The notes: generated by a model from the sequence alone, not told the origin. Positions 43,457 to 52,288 are shown, counted from the stretch's first letter. The stretch: DNA of 64,000 nt from Arthrobacter sp. StoSoilB19 (GCF_019977275.1 NZ_AP024650.1:868001-932000); one strand, 5' to 3'. Numbers and translations are program-made.

Positions 43457-43560
43457 GCGCCCAGCAGGCCGAGGCAGCCCAGCGGCTGCAGCGGCATGAA
43501 GACGGACGGGAGGCCGCGGAAGGGGCCGGGCCGGACGGCGGTAAGCGCATTGAGGTCCTG

Positions 43561-43983
43561 GTGCCGATGCGCTGGGGAGACATGGACGCCTACGGCCATA
43601 TCAACAATGTCCAGATCGTCAGGATGCTGGAGGAGGCGAGGATCGCCGCCTTCGGGCCGCCCCGGGGCGCGGGTCTGCCCGGTGTGGAGCCGCCGGTATC
43701 GCTGTTCAACGACGTTCCGGCCGGAACCATGGCGCTGGTGGTGGATCACAAGATCCGCTACGTCCGGACGCTGGAGTACCGCAACATTCCGGCGGTGGTG
43801 CAGCTCTGGATCGGCGCCGTCAAGGGAGCCAGCTTCGATATCCACTACCTGCTCCAGGACCCCGTCACCCGCGAGGACTGCGTGAAGGCGAGCAGCCACC
43901 TGGCGTTCGTGGACGAAACGACCGGCCGGGTGCAGAGACTCAGCCAGGAACAAAAGGAACGGATGGCCCCCTACAGGCAGTAA
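43561..43983 (+). CDS. Acyl-CoA thioesterase, 4HBT hotdog family
   Basis: The hotdog-fold protein has the catalytic motif RWGDMDAYGHINNVQ and KIRYVRTLEYR. It hydrolyses an acyl-CoA of unknown chain. GTG 43561 is the only standard start (140 residues), with TGAGG upstream, but it cuts the first beta-strand (KRIEVLVPMRW). The frame is open and coding-like back to the ABC gene's stop, where CTGA could give a CTG start at 43453. The true protein is therefore probably longer. Confidence 0.8.
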   Translation: MPMRWGDMDAYGHINNVQIVRMLEEARIAAFGPPRGAGLPGVEPPVSLFNDVPAGTMALVVDHKIRYVRTLEYRNIPAVVQLWIGAVKGASFDIHYLLQDPVTREDCVKASSHLAFVDETTGRVQRLSQEQKERMAPYRQ

Positions 43984-44047
43984 GCCTCTGGACAGGGCCG
44001 GTCTGGACACACTGGACTGGAACAACCAGCGGTGAAAGGAAGCCCCG

Positions 44048-44116
44048 ATGGCTAAAAACAAGATGGCTAAAAAGGCTAAAAACAAGATGGCTAAAAACAA
44101 GATGGCCAAGAACAAG
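44048..44116 (+). repeat. In-frame coding microrepeat, unit ATGGCTAAAAACAAG
   Basis: Full copies are at 44048-44062 and 44087-44101, a diverged copy (ATGGCCAAGAACAAG) at 44102-44116, and partial copies (ATGGCTAAAAAG, GCTAAAAACAAG) at 44063-44086. Units are multiples of three bases, so copy-number change only lengthens the basic tail. The A-rich run stands out against the GC-rich flanks. Confidence 0.85.
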
Positions 44117-44359
44117 ACCCATGGCCGCCGGAACAAGAAGACATGGAAGGAAATGTCCCCATCCGGCAGGGCGGGCATCATCCTTACCGCGATCATGCAG
44201 GTGTCCCTGCTGGTTGCCGCCCAACGGGACATCTCGCGCAGGCCCGCCGAGCTGATTAACGGCCCAAAGGCTGTTTGGCGGGCGGCCTCCTTCATCAATT
44301 TCATCGGCCCCATGGGGTACTTCGTCTTCGGCAGGAAGCGGCCCGCCACCGGCATTTAG
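44048..44359 (+). CDS. Small membrane protein, PLDc_N-like, with Lys-rich repeat N-terminus
   Basis: The 103-residue protein ends in a two-helix membrane domain (AGIILTAIMQVSLLVAAQRD, SFINFIGPMGYFVFGRKR) like the PLDc_N domain of cardiolipin-synthase-type and related small proteins. The first 30 residues are repeats of MAKNK and RRNKK, strongly basic and probably in contact with DNA, RNA or acidic lipid. GAAAGGA lies 7 bases before the ATG; the three further in-repeat ATGs have no ribosome-binding site. Function unknown. Confidence 0.75.
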   Translation: MAKNKMAKKAKNKMAKNKMAKNKTHGRRNKKTWKEMSPSGRAGIILTAIMQVSLLVAAQRDISRRPAELINGPKAVWRAASFINFIGPMGYFVFGRKRPATGI

Positions 44360-44374
44360 CCCGGCATGGCGGAT

Positions 44375-44404
44375 GGGCGGCCGGACGGTTTGGAGCGGCC
44401 GCCC
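44375..44404 (+). terminator. Hairpin between the PLDc_N-like and mcrB genes
   Basis: GGGCGGCCG (44375-44383) pairs with CGGCCGCCC (44396-44404) around a 12-base loop. It could terminate the preceding gene; no T-run follows. Confidence 0.45.
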
Positions 44405-44429
44405 AGCTTGACCCTGTAAATTTGGAGGC

Positions 44430-46661
44430 ATGACCCCCACTGCCACTGTTGCCATGACCCGCGCCCTCGGCATCTCCAAGGAGATCGAGGATGCGGCGTG
44501 GTTCGTGCTGGGGCCCGGTCTCCAAGGCAAGGCTTCACCCCTGGACGGCCGCACCCGGACCTGGTCGGTTCCGGCGGCCGCGGAGTTGCTCGACCGCCTG
44601 GACCGGGGCATCGCCGATTCCAAGGCCCCGATGATGACCAACCTCCGCGAGAACCTGGAGGGCGCCACCCGCGGGGCCAAGCAGTTGGCCGTGGAGCTGC
44701 TGTTCCTGCAGTCGCTTCCGCTGGCCCACGAAGTGAAGTCGTTGAAGGTCAAGCGCGCCCGCGTGGCCGAGGCCGCGGGCTGGCTTGAGTCGCCGCTGGA
44801 GCTTCCCGAGGAGCTGTACGCCGGCATGACGGACCACGGCGTGATCCGCGACCGGACCGCCGAATTCAACTGGACCATCTGGGAGCACCTGAAGTGGCTG
44901 TGCCGGTTTGTGCAGAACGTGGCGCAGCGGCCGGCAAGCGTGGTGCAGGCGGCCATCAAGGACCCCGTGCAGTTCCACCGCCTCGCTGCATCAACTCCCG
45001 ACGATCAGCCCGCCATCCGCCGCAGCATTGAGTTCCTGGCCTGGCCCAGCTACTTCGAGCCGGTGGTGGCGGACGTGGAGCGGCAGGAAATCCGGGACGC
45101 GTTCGCGTCGCTGGTGGGCGGGGCCAACGGCGACAGCGAAGAGGACATCACGGCGGACATCCACCGCATCCGGCTGCACCTGGACGAGCAGGCGGGCCAG
45201 CGCACGGACTGGTACTCCCGCCAGCTGGTCAGCCAGTGGCGCAAAGTGGGCGACCCCGGCCGGCGGGCCTGGCTGCTCCGCACGCACAGCGACCACGCCG
45301 AGCTGCTCACGGCCTGGCACGGCGAGGAAAAGGTGACCCTCGACGTCGAACATCTCCGGCACCTGGACCCCGGCGTCACCGCCGGCCTGGTCCAGCACGC
45401 CGTGGACGAGGACTACAAACACCTTGGCTACGTGGAACGCGAGGACACCAAGACTGCGGTGTTTGCCTTCCTGACCGTCATGAAACCGGGTGATTTGGTG
45501 CTCTACCAGCACGCCGGAACTGTCCGGCTGGGCGGCGTGCTGGGGGAGCCCGAGTACAACGACGACAACCGCCGGCTGCGGCGCAAGGTGCGCTGGTTCG
45601 ACGACGGGCACACCACCACCAGCCTTCCCCGGCACGTCCAGCGCCAGCTCGCCACCCCCGGCATCGTGGTGGACGTGACCCGGGTGGTCCAGGCGCTGCA
45701 GGCGCTGCTGCCTGCCGAGGCGGAAACCGAGCCCGACGGCGACGCTGACGGTGCCGCCGTCGTCCAGCCTGTCCAGGAGGGCTTCCGCCCGCTAACGCAG
45801 GAATTCGCGGCGTCGCTGCACATGGAGCTGGAACCGCTCCAGGAGATCGCGGACCTGCTGGAGGAGAACCGCCAGCTGGTCCTCTACGGCCCTCCGGGCA
45901 CCGGCAAGACCTACCTGGCCAAGCACCTCGCCGCCGAGCTGGCTGACGACACCACCGACGAGCGCGTCAAGCTGGTCCAGTTCCACCCGTCCTATGCCTA
46001 CGAGGACTTCTTCGAGGGCTACCGGCCGGACAAGACGGACGAGGGCCAGGTGTCCTTCAAGCTGGTGGCTGGCCCGCTGCGCCGCCTGGCCGAGGAAGCC
46101 GCCAAGCCCGGGAACGAGAAGAAGCCGTACTTCCTGATCATCGATGAGATGAACCGCGCCAACCTGGCCAAGGTGTTCGGCGAGCTGTACTTCCTGCTGG
46201 AATACCGCGACGACCGGATCTACCTGCAGTACAGCCCCAACGAACCGTTCACGCTGCCGGACAACCTCTACATCATCGGCACCATGAACACTGCGGACCG
46301 CTCCATCGCCATGATGGACGCAGCCATCCGCCGCCGGTTCTCCTTCATTGAGCTGCACCCGCAGACCGAGCCGGTCAAGGGCTCCCTGCTCCGGTTCCTG
46401 CAGGCCCGGCAGCTGGACACCACCCCGGCGCTGCTGCTGGATGCGCTGAACGGTGCCATCGACGAGTGGGATCGGGACCTGATGATCGGGCCGTCCTACT
46501 TCATGAAGCCGGCGGCCCAAACCCCGGCCGGGCTCCGCCGGATCTGGAAGTATGAGCTGATGCCGCTGCTGGAGGAGCACTACCACGGCCAGCTCACGCG
46601 GGCGCAGCTGGAGGAGCGCTTCGGGCTGGACCAGCTGCTGGGACGCGTTGCAGCGCGCTGA
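44430..46661 (+). CDS. McrB-type GTPase subunit of a modification-dependent restriction system
   Basis: The 743-residue protein has a C-terminal AAA+ domain: Walker A YGPPGTGKTYLA near residue 487, FHPSYAYEDFFEGYRP, Walker B LIIDEMNRANLAKVFGEL and the McrB-specific MNTADRS (near 618), which marks GTP use. The middle (FAFLTVMKPGDLVLYQHAG, GVLGEPEYNDD) looks like an EVE/PUA-type modified-base reader, and the N-terminal 250 residues are of unknown fold. It would translocate DNA and drive the McrC nuclease at methylated or hypermodified sites. TTGGAGG precedes the ATG. Confidence 0.88.
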   Translation: MTPTATVAMTRALGISKEIEDAAWFVLGPGLQGKASPLDGRTRTWSVPAAAELLDRLDRGIADSKAPMMTNLRENLEGATRGAKQLAVELLFLQSLPLAHEVKSLKVKRARVAEAAGWLESPLELPEELYAGMTDHGVIRDRTAEFNWTIWEHLKWLCRFVQNVAQRPASVVQAAIKDPVQFHRLAASTPDDQPAIRRSIEFLAWPSYFEPVVADVERQEIRDAFASLVGGANGDSEEDITADIHRIRLHLDEQAGQRTDWYSRQLVSQWRKVGDPGRRAWLLRTHSDHAELLTAWHGEEKVTLDVEHLRHLDPGVTAGLVQHAVDEDYKHLGYVEREDTKTAVFAFLTVMKPGDLVLYQHAGTVRLGGVLGEPEYNDDNRRLRRKVRWFDDGHTTTSLPRHVQRQLATPGIVVDVTRVVQALQALLPAEAETEPDGDADGAAVVQPVQEGFRPLTQEFAASLHMELEPLQEIADLLEENRQLVLYGPPGTGKTYLAKHLAAELADDTTDERVKLVQFHPSYAYEDFFEGYRPDKTDEGQVSFKLVAGPLRRLAEEAAKPGNEKKPYFLIIDEMNRANLAKVFGELYFLLEYRDDRIYLQYSPNEPFTLPDNLYIIGTMNTADRSIAMMDAAIRRRFSFIELHPQTEPVKGSLLRFLQARQLDTTPALLLDALNGAIDEWDRDLMIGPSYFMKPAAQTPAGLRRIWKYELMPLLEEHYHGQLTRAQLEERFGLDQLLGRVAAR

Positions 46662-47901
46662 TCCCCGGGCGTCCGTGCGGCACCTGGTCCTGGACGAGCT
46701 GTCAGGCGGCCTGGTGGAACGGCTGGACGCGCCAAGTGCTTCCTTCCTGAACTCCAGCGGGCTGGCCAAGGCATCTCCCATGGGCATGGGGCTGTACCGG
46801 ATTGAACCGGTGGGCAAGGTGGGTTCCGTCCGGACCCCCACGCTCCAGCTGGACGTCCGGCCCAAGGACAGGCTGGGGCTCAGCCGGCTCCTCTTCCTCC
46901 TCAGTTATGCGGGGGATCAGGGCTTCCGGCCGGACCTGGTGGCCGCTGACGAGGACCGGGACCTGTGGAGCGCCCTGGCCGAGTCGCTGGCGCAGCTGGC
47001 CGAAGGGGCCCTGGGCCGTGGTGTCCTGCAGGGCTACCTCACCGTGGACGAGTCGCTGCGGACGGTCAAGGGACGCATCCGGATTTCGGACCAGATCTCC
47101 CGCCGTCCCGGGATGCTGGTTCCCCTGGAGGTCTCCTACGACGAGTTCACCGAGGACATCGCGGAAAACCGGATCCTGCGCGCTGCGCTGGAGCGGATGG
47201 GGCAGGTGCCGGGGGTACGGCCGGAGGTGCTGGGCAGGCTGCGGCAGCTGAAGGGAAAGCTCGACGCCGTCACGCGCCTTCCGTCCGGGGCGCCGGTGCC
47301 GCCGTGGAAGCCCACCAGGATGAACCTGCGCTACCACGCCGTGCTGCGCCTGGCGGAGCTGATCCTGCGCAACGCGTCCGCGGAAGCGGGGGAGGGCAGG
47401 CAGCGGACGGCCTCGTTCGTGGTGGACATGGCCCAGGTGTTCGGGGACTTCGTGGGAACCGCACTGCGGGCGGCGATGGCCGCGTATCCGGGGGAGCTTC
47501 GGCTGCGGTACAACGCCCTCCTCAGCGAGGCGGTGCGCGACTCGGACCGCCTGTCCGTGCGCCCGGATGCTGTCCACCTGCTGGGTGGGCGGCCGGTGGT
47601 GGCGTATAACGCCAAGTACCGGGCCGCGTCGGACGCCGGTGCGTCCCTCACCGCAGACCATTACCAGATGCTGGCGCACTGCACGGCGCTGGCCGTACCC
47701 ACCGCCTGGCTCGTCTATGCCGGCAAGGGCGAAATGAAACTCCGCCGCATCCTTAACACCGATATCGACATCGTGGAGTTCCCGCTGGATCTCAGCCAGC
47801 CGCCGTCGGCCATCCTTGCCTCCGTCAGGGACCTCGCCCGCCAGTCCTGGGGCGAGGTGGTTTTCCACCCGCGTCCTGCCCCTGCAGGCCCGGCCAGGTA
47901 A
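46648..47901 (+). CDS. McrC-type nuclease subunit
   Basis: The 417-residue McrC protein has an N-terminal McrB-contact region (PTLQLDVRPKDRLGLSRLLF, EDIAENRILRAALERM) and a C-terminal PD-(D/E)xK domain, LSVRPDAVHLLGGRPVVAYNAKYR. The position usually held by Asp (DAK) is Asn (NAK), which may alter activity. TTG 46648 overlaps mcrB by 14 bases; GTG 46675 is an alternative start that begins VRHLVLDELSGG. It is translationally coupled to mcrB. Confidence 0.85.
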   Translation: MQRADPRASVRHLVLDELSGGLVERLDAPSASFLNSSGLAKASPMGMGLYRIEPVGKVGSVRTPTLQLDVRPKDRLGLSRLLFLLSYAGDQGFRPDLVAADEDRDLWSALAESLAQLAEGALGRGVLQGYLTVDESLRTVKGRIRISDQISRRPGMLVPLEVSYDEFTEDIAENRILRAALERMGQVPGVRPEVLGRLRQLKGKLDAVTRLPSGAPVPPWKPTRMNLRYHAVLRLAELILRNASAEAGEGRQRTASFVVDMAQVFGDFVGTALRAAMAAYPGELRLRYNALLSEAVRDSDRLSVRPDAVHLLGGRPVVAYNAKYRAASDAGASLTADHYQMLAHCTALAVPTAWLVYAGKGEMKLRRILNTDIDIVEFPLDLSQPPSAILASVRDLARQSWGEVVFHPRPAPAGPAR

Positions 47902-47917
47902 CCCCGCGGGCGCGGGG
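47902..47917. terminator. Short hairpin between the mcrC and histidine kinase genes
   Basis: CCCCGC (47902-47907), loop GGGC, GCGGGG (47912-47917). It fills the 19-base convergent gap and may serve both genes. Confidence 0.5.
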
Positions 47918-47920
47918 CCG

Positions 47921-49576
47921 CTACACCGGTACCCGGAACATGAAGGTGGTCCCTTCGCCCAGCGTGCTGTCGACGCCGATGGTGCCGCCATGTGCCTCGA
48001 CGATCGCCTTGCTGATGGGCAGGCCCAGGCCCACGCCGGGGATGGCGGTGCGGCGGACGCTGCTGGTGCGGAAGAACTTGGCGAACACTTCGGAGGCGTC
48101 CTCCGGGCTCATCCCCATGCCGGTGTCGGTGACGCGGCAGGCCACGTGGCCGTCCTCCTGCGCGAGCGACACCACCACCTCGCCGCCGTCCGGTGAGTAC
48201 TTGATGGCATTGGACACCAGGTTGTCCAGGACCTGGGAGATCCGGGCGCTGTCCACGTGAGCTTCCAGGCGCTCCGGGGTTTCGGCCCGCAGTTCGACGC
48301 CGGCGGCGGCGGCCCGCGGCATCGCGGAGGAGACGCTGCTGCGCACGAGTTCGGCCACATCCACGGCGTGGGGCGTGACGATCAACTGGCCGTTCCTGCT
48401 GGACAGCAGGTCCGACACCAGGGTCAGGAGCCGCTCGGAGTTCCGGCGGATGATCTCCAGCATCTCGCGCTGCGGCCCTTCCAGCTCATCGGCCAGAAGG
48501 ATCTCCACGTACCCGAGGATGGAGGTCAATGGCGTGCGGAATTCGTGGGAGACGCTGGAGACGAAGTCGTCCTTGGCGGTGAGCGCGTTCACCAGGTCCG
48601 TGACGTCGCTGAAGACGATGACGGAGCCGCCGAGGTTGCCATCGGAATCCTTCATGGCGCGTGCCGTCGTGACAAAGGCCCGCTGTTCTTTCCCCTCGCC
48701 CAGCCAGACGAGGTAATCGGTGAAGGTTTCCCCCAGGACAGCCCGGCGGACCGGCCGCTCCTCCACGGCGACCAGCGTCTTGCGGTCAGGGCCGAAGACC
48801 AGCAGCTGTGACTCGTTGGGGTCCGCGATATTCTTTGGCCTGGCCAGTTCATGGTTGGCGCGCTGTTTCCGGTTCATCAGGACGTCGTGGCCGTCGGCGT
48901 CGACGGCAAGGACGCCCAGGTGCACGGTTTCCAGCACGGTGTTTAACAGGGCCTCCTGGCGCTTGCTGATGCGCAGGTTGGCCCTCAGCTGCTCGTCTTT
49001 TTCCTCCAGCTGCGTCTGCTGGCGCATCATGCTCAGGGTCAGGACGCTCACTGAGACGCCAATGCCCAGCATCATGACCGGCAGCAGGAGCGACCGGGCA
49101 AAGTCCTGTGGCGTGTAGTTTCCCTTCACGAGCAACGGCACCCAGATAATGGCCAGCGGTCCCAGGAAGGAGAGCCACAAGGCGGCCCGCGGGTAGTAGC
49201 CCGACGCGCAGAGCCAGATGACCGGGAACACGGCCAGCAGGCTGATACCCGCGAGGCTTTCCTGTCCGCCCTCCCGGCCGGCGGCGATCGAGATGAAGTC
49301 CAGCAGCGGGATGGCCAGGAAGCTGGTGTAGGGCAGCCGCTCCCAGGGGATGAGGTAGCACAGCGCCATGATCGCCAGCTGGGAGATGAGGAACGTGACG
49401 AAAAGGGGGTTGTCCATGGTGTCCGGGAAGAACGCCCAGACCAGCAGGGCCGTCAGGATGGTGGTCACGAACAACGGCATCTGGCTCATGGCCACCCGGT
49501 CCGTCAGCCGGTACTCGTGAAAGGGCCGCTTGAAAAACCGCAGCCGTCCGGAGGACCAGGCTGTGGGGTCGCTCAT
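47921..49576 (-). CDS. Membrane sensor histidine kinase
   Basis: The 551-residue kinase has an N-terminal sensor of about seven hydrophobic segments (residues 30-200) without a large outside loop, a short coiled coil (RQQTQLEEKDEQLRANL), a PAS-like domain (LETVHLGVLAVDADGHDVLM) and the kinase core: H-box SSVSHEFRTPLTSILGYVE, N-box NLVSNAIKYSPDGG, G-boxes DTGMGM and GVGLGLPISKAIVEAHGG. ATG 49576 is chosen because residues before it are Ser/Arg-rich and unlike a sensor. No good ribosome-binding site is seen. It is divergent from the response regulator at 49671. Confidence 0.88.
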   Translation of the reverse strand: MSDPTAWSSGRLRFFKRPFHEYRLTDRVAMSQMPLFVTTILTALLVWAFFPDTMDNPLFVTFLISQLAIMALCYLIPWERLPYTSFLAIPLLDFISIAAGREGGQESLAGISLLAVFPVIWLCASGYYPRAALWLSFLGPLAIIWVPLLVKGNYTPQDFARSLLLPVMMLGIGVSVSVLTLSMMRQQTQLEEKDEQLRANLRISKRQEALLNTVLETVHLGVLAVDADGHDVLMNRKQRANHELARPKNIADPNESQLLVFGPDRKTLVAVEERPVRRAVLGETFTDYLVWLGEGKEQRAFVTTARAMKDSDGNLGGSVIVFSDVTDLVNALTAKDDFVSSVSHEFRTPLTSILGYVEILLADELEGPQREMLEIIRRNSERLLTLVSDLLSSRNGQLIVTPHAVDVAELVRSSVSSAMPRAAAAGVELRAETPERLEAHVDSARISQVLDNLVSNAIKYSPDGGEVVVSLAQEDGHVACRVTDTGMGMSPEDASEVFAKFFRTSSVRRTAIPGVGLGLPISKAIVEAHGGTIGVDSTLGEGTTFMFRVPV

Positions 49577-49638
49577 GGGGTGGAAGACGCGGATGTGGGG
49601 GTTTGCAGGGCCATACCAGCAGGATATCCGCAGCCAGC

Positions 49639-49644
49639 TATACT
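49639..49644 (+). promoter_or_regulatory. -10 box of the response regulator gene
   Basis: TATACT at 49639-49644 would start transcription near 49651, 20 bases before the ATG. No matching -35 is seen at the usual distance, so activation may be needed. Confidence 0.4.
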
Positions 49645-49670
49645 TCTGACGTTGGCACTGAGGGGGCTCT

Positions 49671-50435
49671 ATGAGTGAGGCACGTGTGGGTCTGGTCATC
49701 GAGGATGACCACGACATTCGGGAACTGGTTCGCACTGTGCTGACCCAGGCTGGATTCGACGTCTCGGTCGCCAGCGGCGGCGCGGAGGGCGTCCTGATGG
49801 CAAAGAGCCTGAATCCTGACGTCATCACCCTGGACCTGGGGTTGCCGGACATCGACGGATTCGAGGTGTCGCGGCAGATCCGCGAGTTTTCGGATGCCTA
49901 CATCGTGATGCTCACGGCCCGCACCGAGGAACTGGACACCCTGATCGGGCTCGAGTCGGGTGCGGACGACTACCTCACCAAACCGTTCCGGCCTCGCGAA
50001 TTGCGCGCCCGCGTCGCGGCCATGATGCGGCGGCCACGCTCCGTTCCCGACCCCGGCGAGGTAACGGTGGATGCTTCCCAAGACGGAACTGCCCACCCCG
50101 AGCGTGGAAACTTCAGCCACAACGGGCTGGAGCTCAGCTACGCGTCCCGCACGGTGGCCGTCGACGGCAAAGAGATGAACCTGACCCGCACGGAGTTCGA
50201 ACTCCTGTACGCGCTCCTGGAAGCCGGCCGGACGGTCCGGACCAAGTCCGACCTGGTGCGCAGGCTTCGGGATGAGGATTACGACGTCGGCAGTTACATC
50301 AGCGAGGCCGACGAACGTTCCGTCGAGGTCCACATGGGAAACCTGCGCAAAAAGCTGGGCGACTCGCCGCAGCAGCCGCGGTGGCTGCAAACAGTCCGCG
50401 GAGTGGGTTACCGCTTGGCGCCCGGGCAGCACTGA
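49671..50435 (+). CDS. OmpR/PhoB-family response regulator
   Basis: The 254-residue protein has a receiver domain (acidic pocket IEDDHD, phospho-acceptor Asp55 in TLDLGLPDIDG, Thr in MLTARTEE, Lys in YLTKPFRPREL) and a winged-helix DNA-binding domain (LTRTEFELLYALLEAG, EVHMGNLRKKLGD, VRGVGYRLAP). It is the partner of the divergent kinase. GAGGGGGC precedes the ATG. The last 28 bases overlap the convergent HPt-like gene. Confidence 0.92.
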   Translation: MSEARVGLVIEDDHDIRELVRTVLTQAGFDVSVASGGAEGVLMAKSLNPDVITLDLGLPDIDGFEVSRQIREFSDAYIVMLTARTEELDTLIGLESGADDYLTKPFRPRELRARVAAMMRRPRSVPDPGEVTVDASQDGTAHPERGNFSHNGLELSYASRTVAVDGKEMNLTRTEFELLYALLEAGRTVRTKSDLVRRLRDEDYDVGSYISEADERSVEVHMGNLRKKLGDSPQQPRWLQTVRGVGYRLAPGQH

Positions 50436-50818
50436 GCCTGCAGCCGGTGCGTGGTTTGCCTGCTGCACTGGGTGATGGGCCGCAGGTACGCGGCTGCCAG
50501 CCTGGGCAATGCCACCGTCATGTCAGCGTGTCGCGCCTCGGCCCGGATCTCGTTCTCCAGTTCCAGGGCAAGCCCCGCCAGCCGCTCGGCTCCAACCATC
50601 TGGCTTGAGGTCTTCAAGCTGAGGACGGCATCCATCGATCCGTCGAGGTCTCCGGTGGTCAGGGCAAGCCGCAAACGGGCCAGCCGTTGTGGCAGGTACT
50701 CGATGAAGTTCCCCACGAAGACCCTGCTGTAGCCTTCTTCCTCCTCAAGCTCTTCCCGCAGCCGGTCCAGGACGGACTGGTCTACCAGCGGCCTGGGCGC
50801 ATCATCTGAAGTGCTCAT
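50408..50818 (-). CDS. HPt-domain-like protein lacking the phospho-accepting histidine
   Basis: The 136-residue all-helical protein matches the HPt bundle (YSRVFVGNFIEYLPQRLARL, AGLALELENEIRAEAR). At the phosphorylation motif, normally HxLKGSS, it reads LSLKTSS (residues 66-72), so Leu replaces His and Thr replaces Gly. It cannot act as an ordinary phosphorelay protein and may bind and regulate the adjacent kinase or regulator. AAAGGAG precedes the ATG. Its 3' end runs 28 bases into the response regulator gene on the other strand. Confidence 0.75.
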   Translation of the reverse strand: MSTSDDAPRPLVDQSVLDRLREELEEEEGYSRVFVGNFIEYLPQRLARLRLALTTGDLDGSMDAVLSLKTSSQMVGAERLAGLALELENEIRAEARHADMTVALPRLAAAYLRPITQCSRQTTHRLQAQCCPGAKR

Positions 50819-51046
50819 GACACTCCTTTCTGCTGGAATTGCTGACTCGGAAAACAGGGTGGTAATGCGGAGGTGCTTCGTCTTTTTTCAGGTTAGGACC
50901 GTTCCCTTTACCTTGCAGAAGACTCGGCAAGAATTGTGGTTTTCTTGATGGGAGTGCGGTTTGCTGCCCATAGGATCAAGGCCAGTGCTTTCCGCATTGA
51001 CGTCAACAGCGGCCCAAAACCGCCTTCAATCTGGGGATAGATTGCC

Positions 51047-52288
51047 GTGTTCCGAACGCTCAGGACCTTATTTGCCGCGCTCTTAATCGTGGCTGGTTTG
51101 GCCGTGTCCATAATCCAGCCGGCCAGCGCAGCCACTTCACCTCAAGTTATGCTCAACCCGGCTTCCGGTCCGGCCGGTTCCGCGGTGACCGTTACCGGAA
51201 CAGGGTTCAAGGTCTCCACTACCGGGACAGTGATTGTGGGTTCCACGACCTTCGCGTTCCAGACCACATCGACGGGTGCTTTCAGTACGGGGATCACCAT
51301 TCCAGCGGCGTCAACCGGAAACCTCACCATCACTGCCAAGACCTCGTCCATCAAGGCTTCCGCGATTTTCGTGGTTCAGGCTGCCCCGGCTCCAGCACCA
51401 GCGCCCGCCCCGCAGCCGCCCACAGTCAGCACGGCTCCCTTGCGCTTCGGAGTGGCAACCGCCGGGGGAGCGCTGGCCGGCACCGAGCTTGACGAGGTGG
51501 CCACCCTGGCCGGGGAAAGTCCCTCGATGGTCATGATCTACAAGGATTTCCTGCAGTCTCCGCCAATCACCGAGATGGATGCGGTGCGCTCGCGGGGTGC
51601 CACGCCCCTGGTGACCTGGGAGCCGTGGGCTTGGGGCGGCGGGGTGGAACAGCCGGCCTATTCGCTTGACCGGGTGGCTGCCGGTGACTTCGACGCACAT
51701 ATCACCCAGTGGGGCCAGTCGCTGGCGGCCTGGGGCAAGCCGGTCATGCTGCGCTTTGCGCACGAGATGAACGGCAATTGGTATCCGTGGGCCGAGGGCG
51801 TCAACGGCAACCAGCCCGGAGACTATGTGGCCGCTTGGCGTCATGTGCACGACGTTGTCGCCGCGACGGGTGCCGCCAATGTCCAGTGGGTTTGGTCCCC
51901 GAACGTGCCCTACTGGGGCTCGACCGACCTGGCCGGCCTGTACCCGGGGGCAGGCTACGTGGACATCGTGGCGCTGGACGGCTACAACTGGGGCACGTCC
52001 CAAACCTGGAGCAGCTGGGTTTCCCCGATGGATCTCCTTGGCCCCGGCATCTCCCAGCTCCGCACCCTGGCACCCGGAAAACCCGTCCTGATCGCGGAGA
52101 CAGCGTCCAGTGAGTTGGGTGGTTCCAAAGCCGCCTGGAACACGGACCTGGTGTCTTATCTGGCCGCGCAGCCGGACGTGATGGGCTTCGTCTGGTTCCA
52201 TCTGCAGAAGGAAACGGACTGGCGCATCAACAGCAGTGACTCGTCCGCATCCGCCTTCAAGTCCGCCCTGTTGGCCCGGAGAAGCTAG
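51047..52288 (+). CDS. Secreted GH26-like glycoside hydrolase with N-terminal Ig/IPT-type domain
   Basis: The 413-residue protein has a signal peptide (LFAALLIVAGLAVSI, cleavage near ASA-A), a beta-sandwich domain at residues 33-112 (LNPASGPAGSAVTVTGTGF), an Ala-Pro linker and a C-terminal TIM-barrel hydrolase. In the GH26 pattern, Glu240 in RFAHEMNGNWYPW is the acid/base and Glu351 in VLIAETASSE the nucleophile. Beta-mannan or mixed beta-glucan is the likely target. The start is a GTG with GGGGATAG upstream. The 228-base gap before it has no strong promoter, only TTGATG/CATAGG at 50945-50974. Confidence 0.82.
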   Translation: MFRTLRTLFAALLIVAGLAVSIIQPASAATSPQVMLNPASGPAGSAVTVTGTGFKVSTTGTVIVGSTTFAFQTTSTGAFSTGITIPAASTGNLTITAKTSSIKASAIFVVQAAPAPAPAPAPQPPTVSTAPLRFGVATAGGALAGTELDEVATLAGESPSMVMIYKDFLQSPPITEMDAVRSRGATPLVTWEPWAWGGGVEQPAYSLDRVAAGDFDAHITQWGQSLAAWGKPVMLRFAHEMNGNWYPWAEGVNGNQPGDYVAAWRHVHDVVAATGAANVQWVWSPNVPYWGSTDLAGLYPGAGYVDIVALDGYNWGTSQTWSSWVSPMDLLGPGISQLRTLAPGKPVLIAETASSELGGSKAAWNTDLVSYLAAQPDVMGFVWFHLQKETDWRINSSDSSASAFKSALLARRS

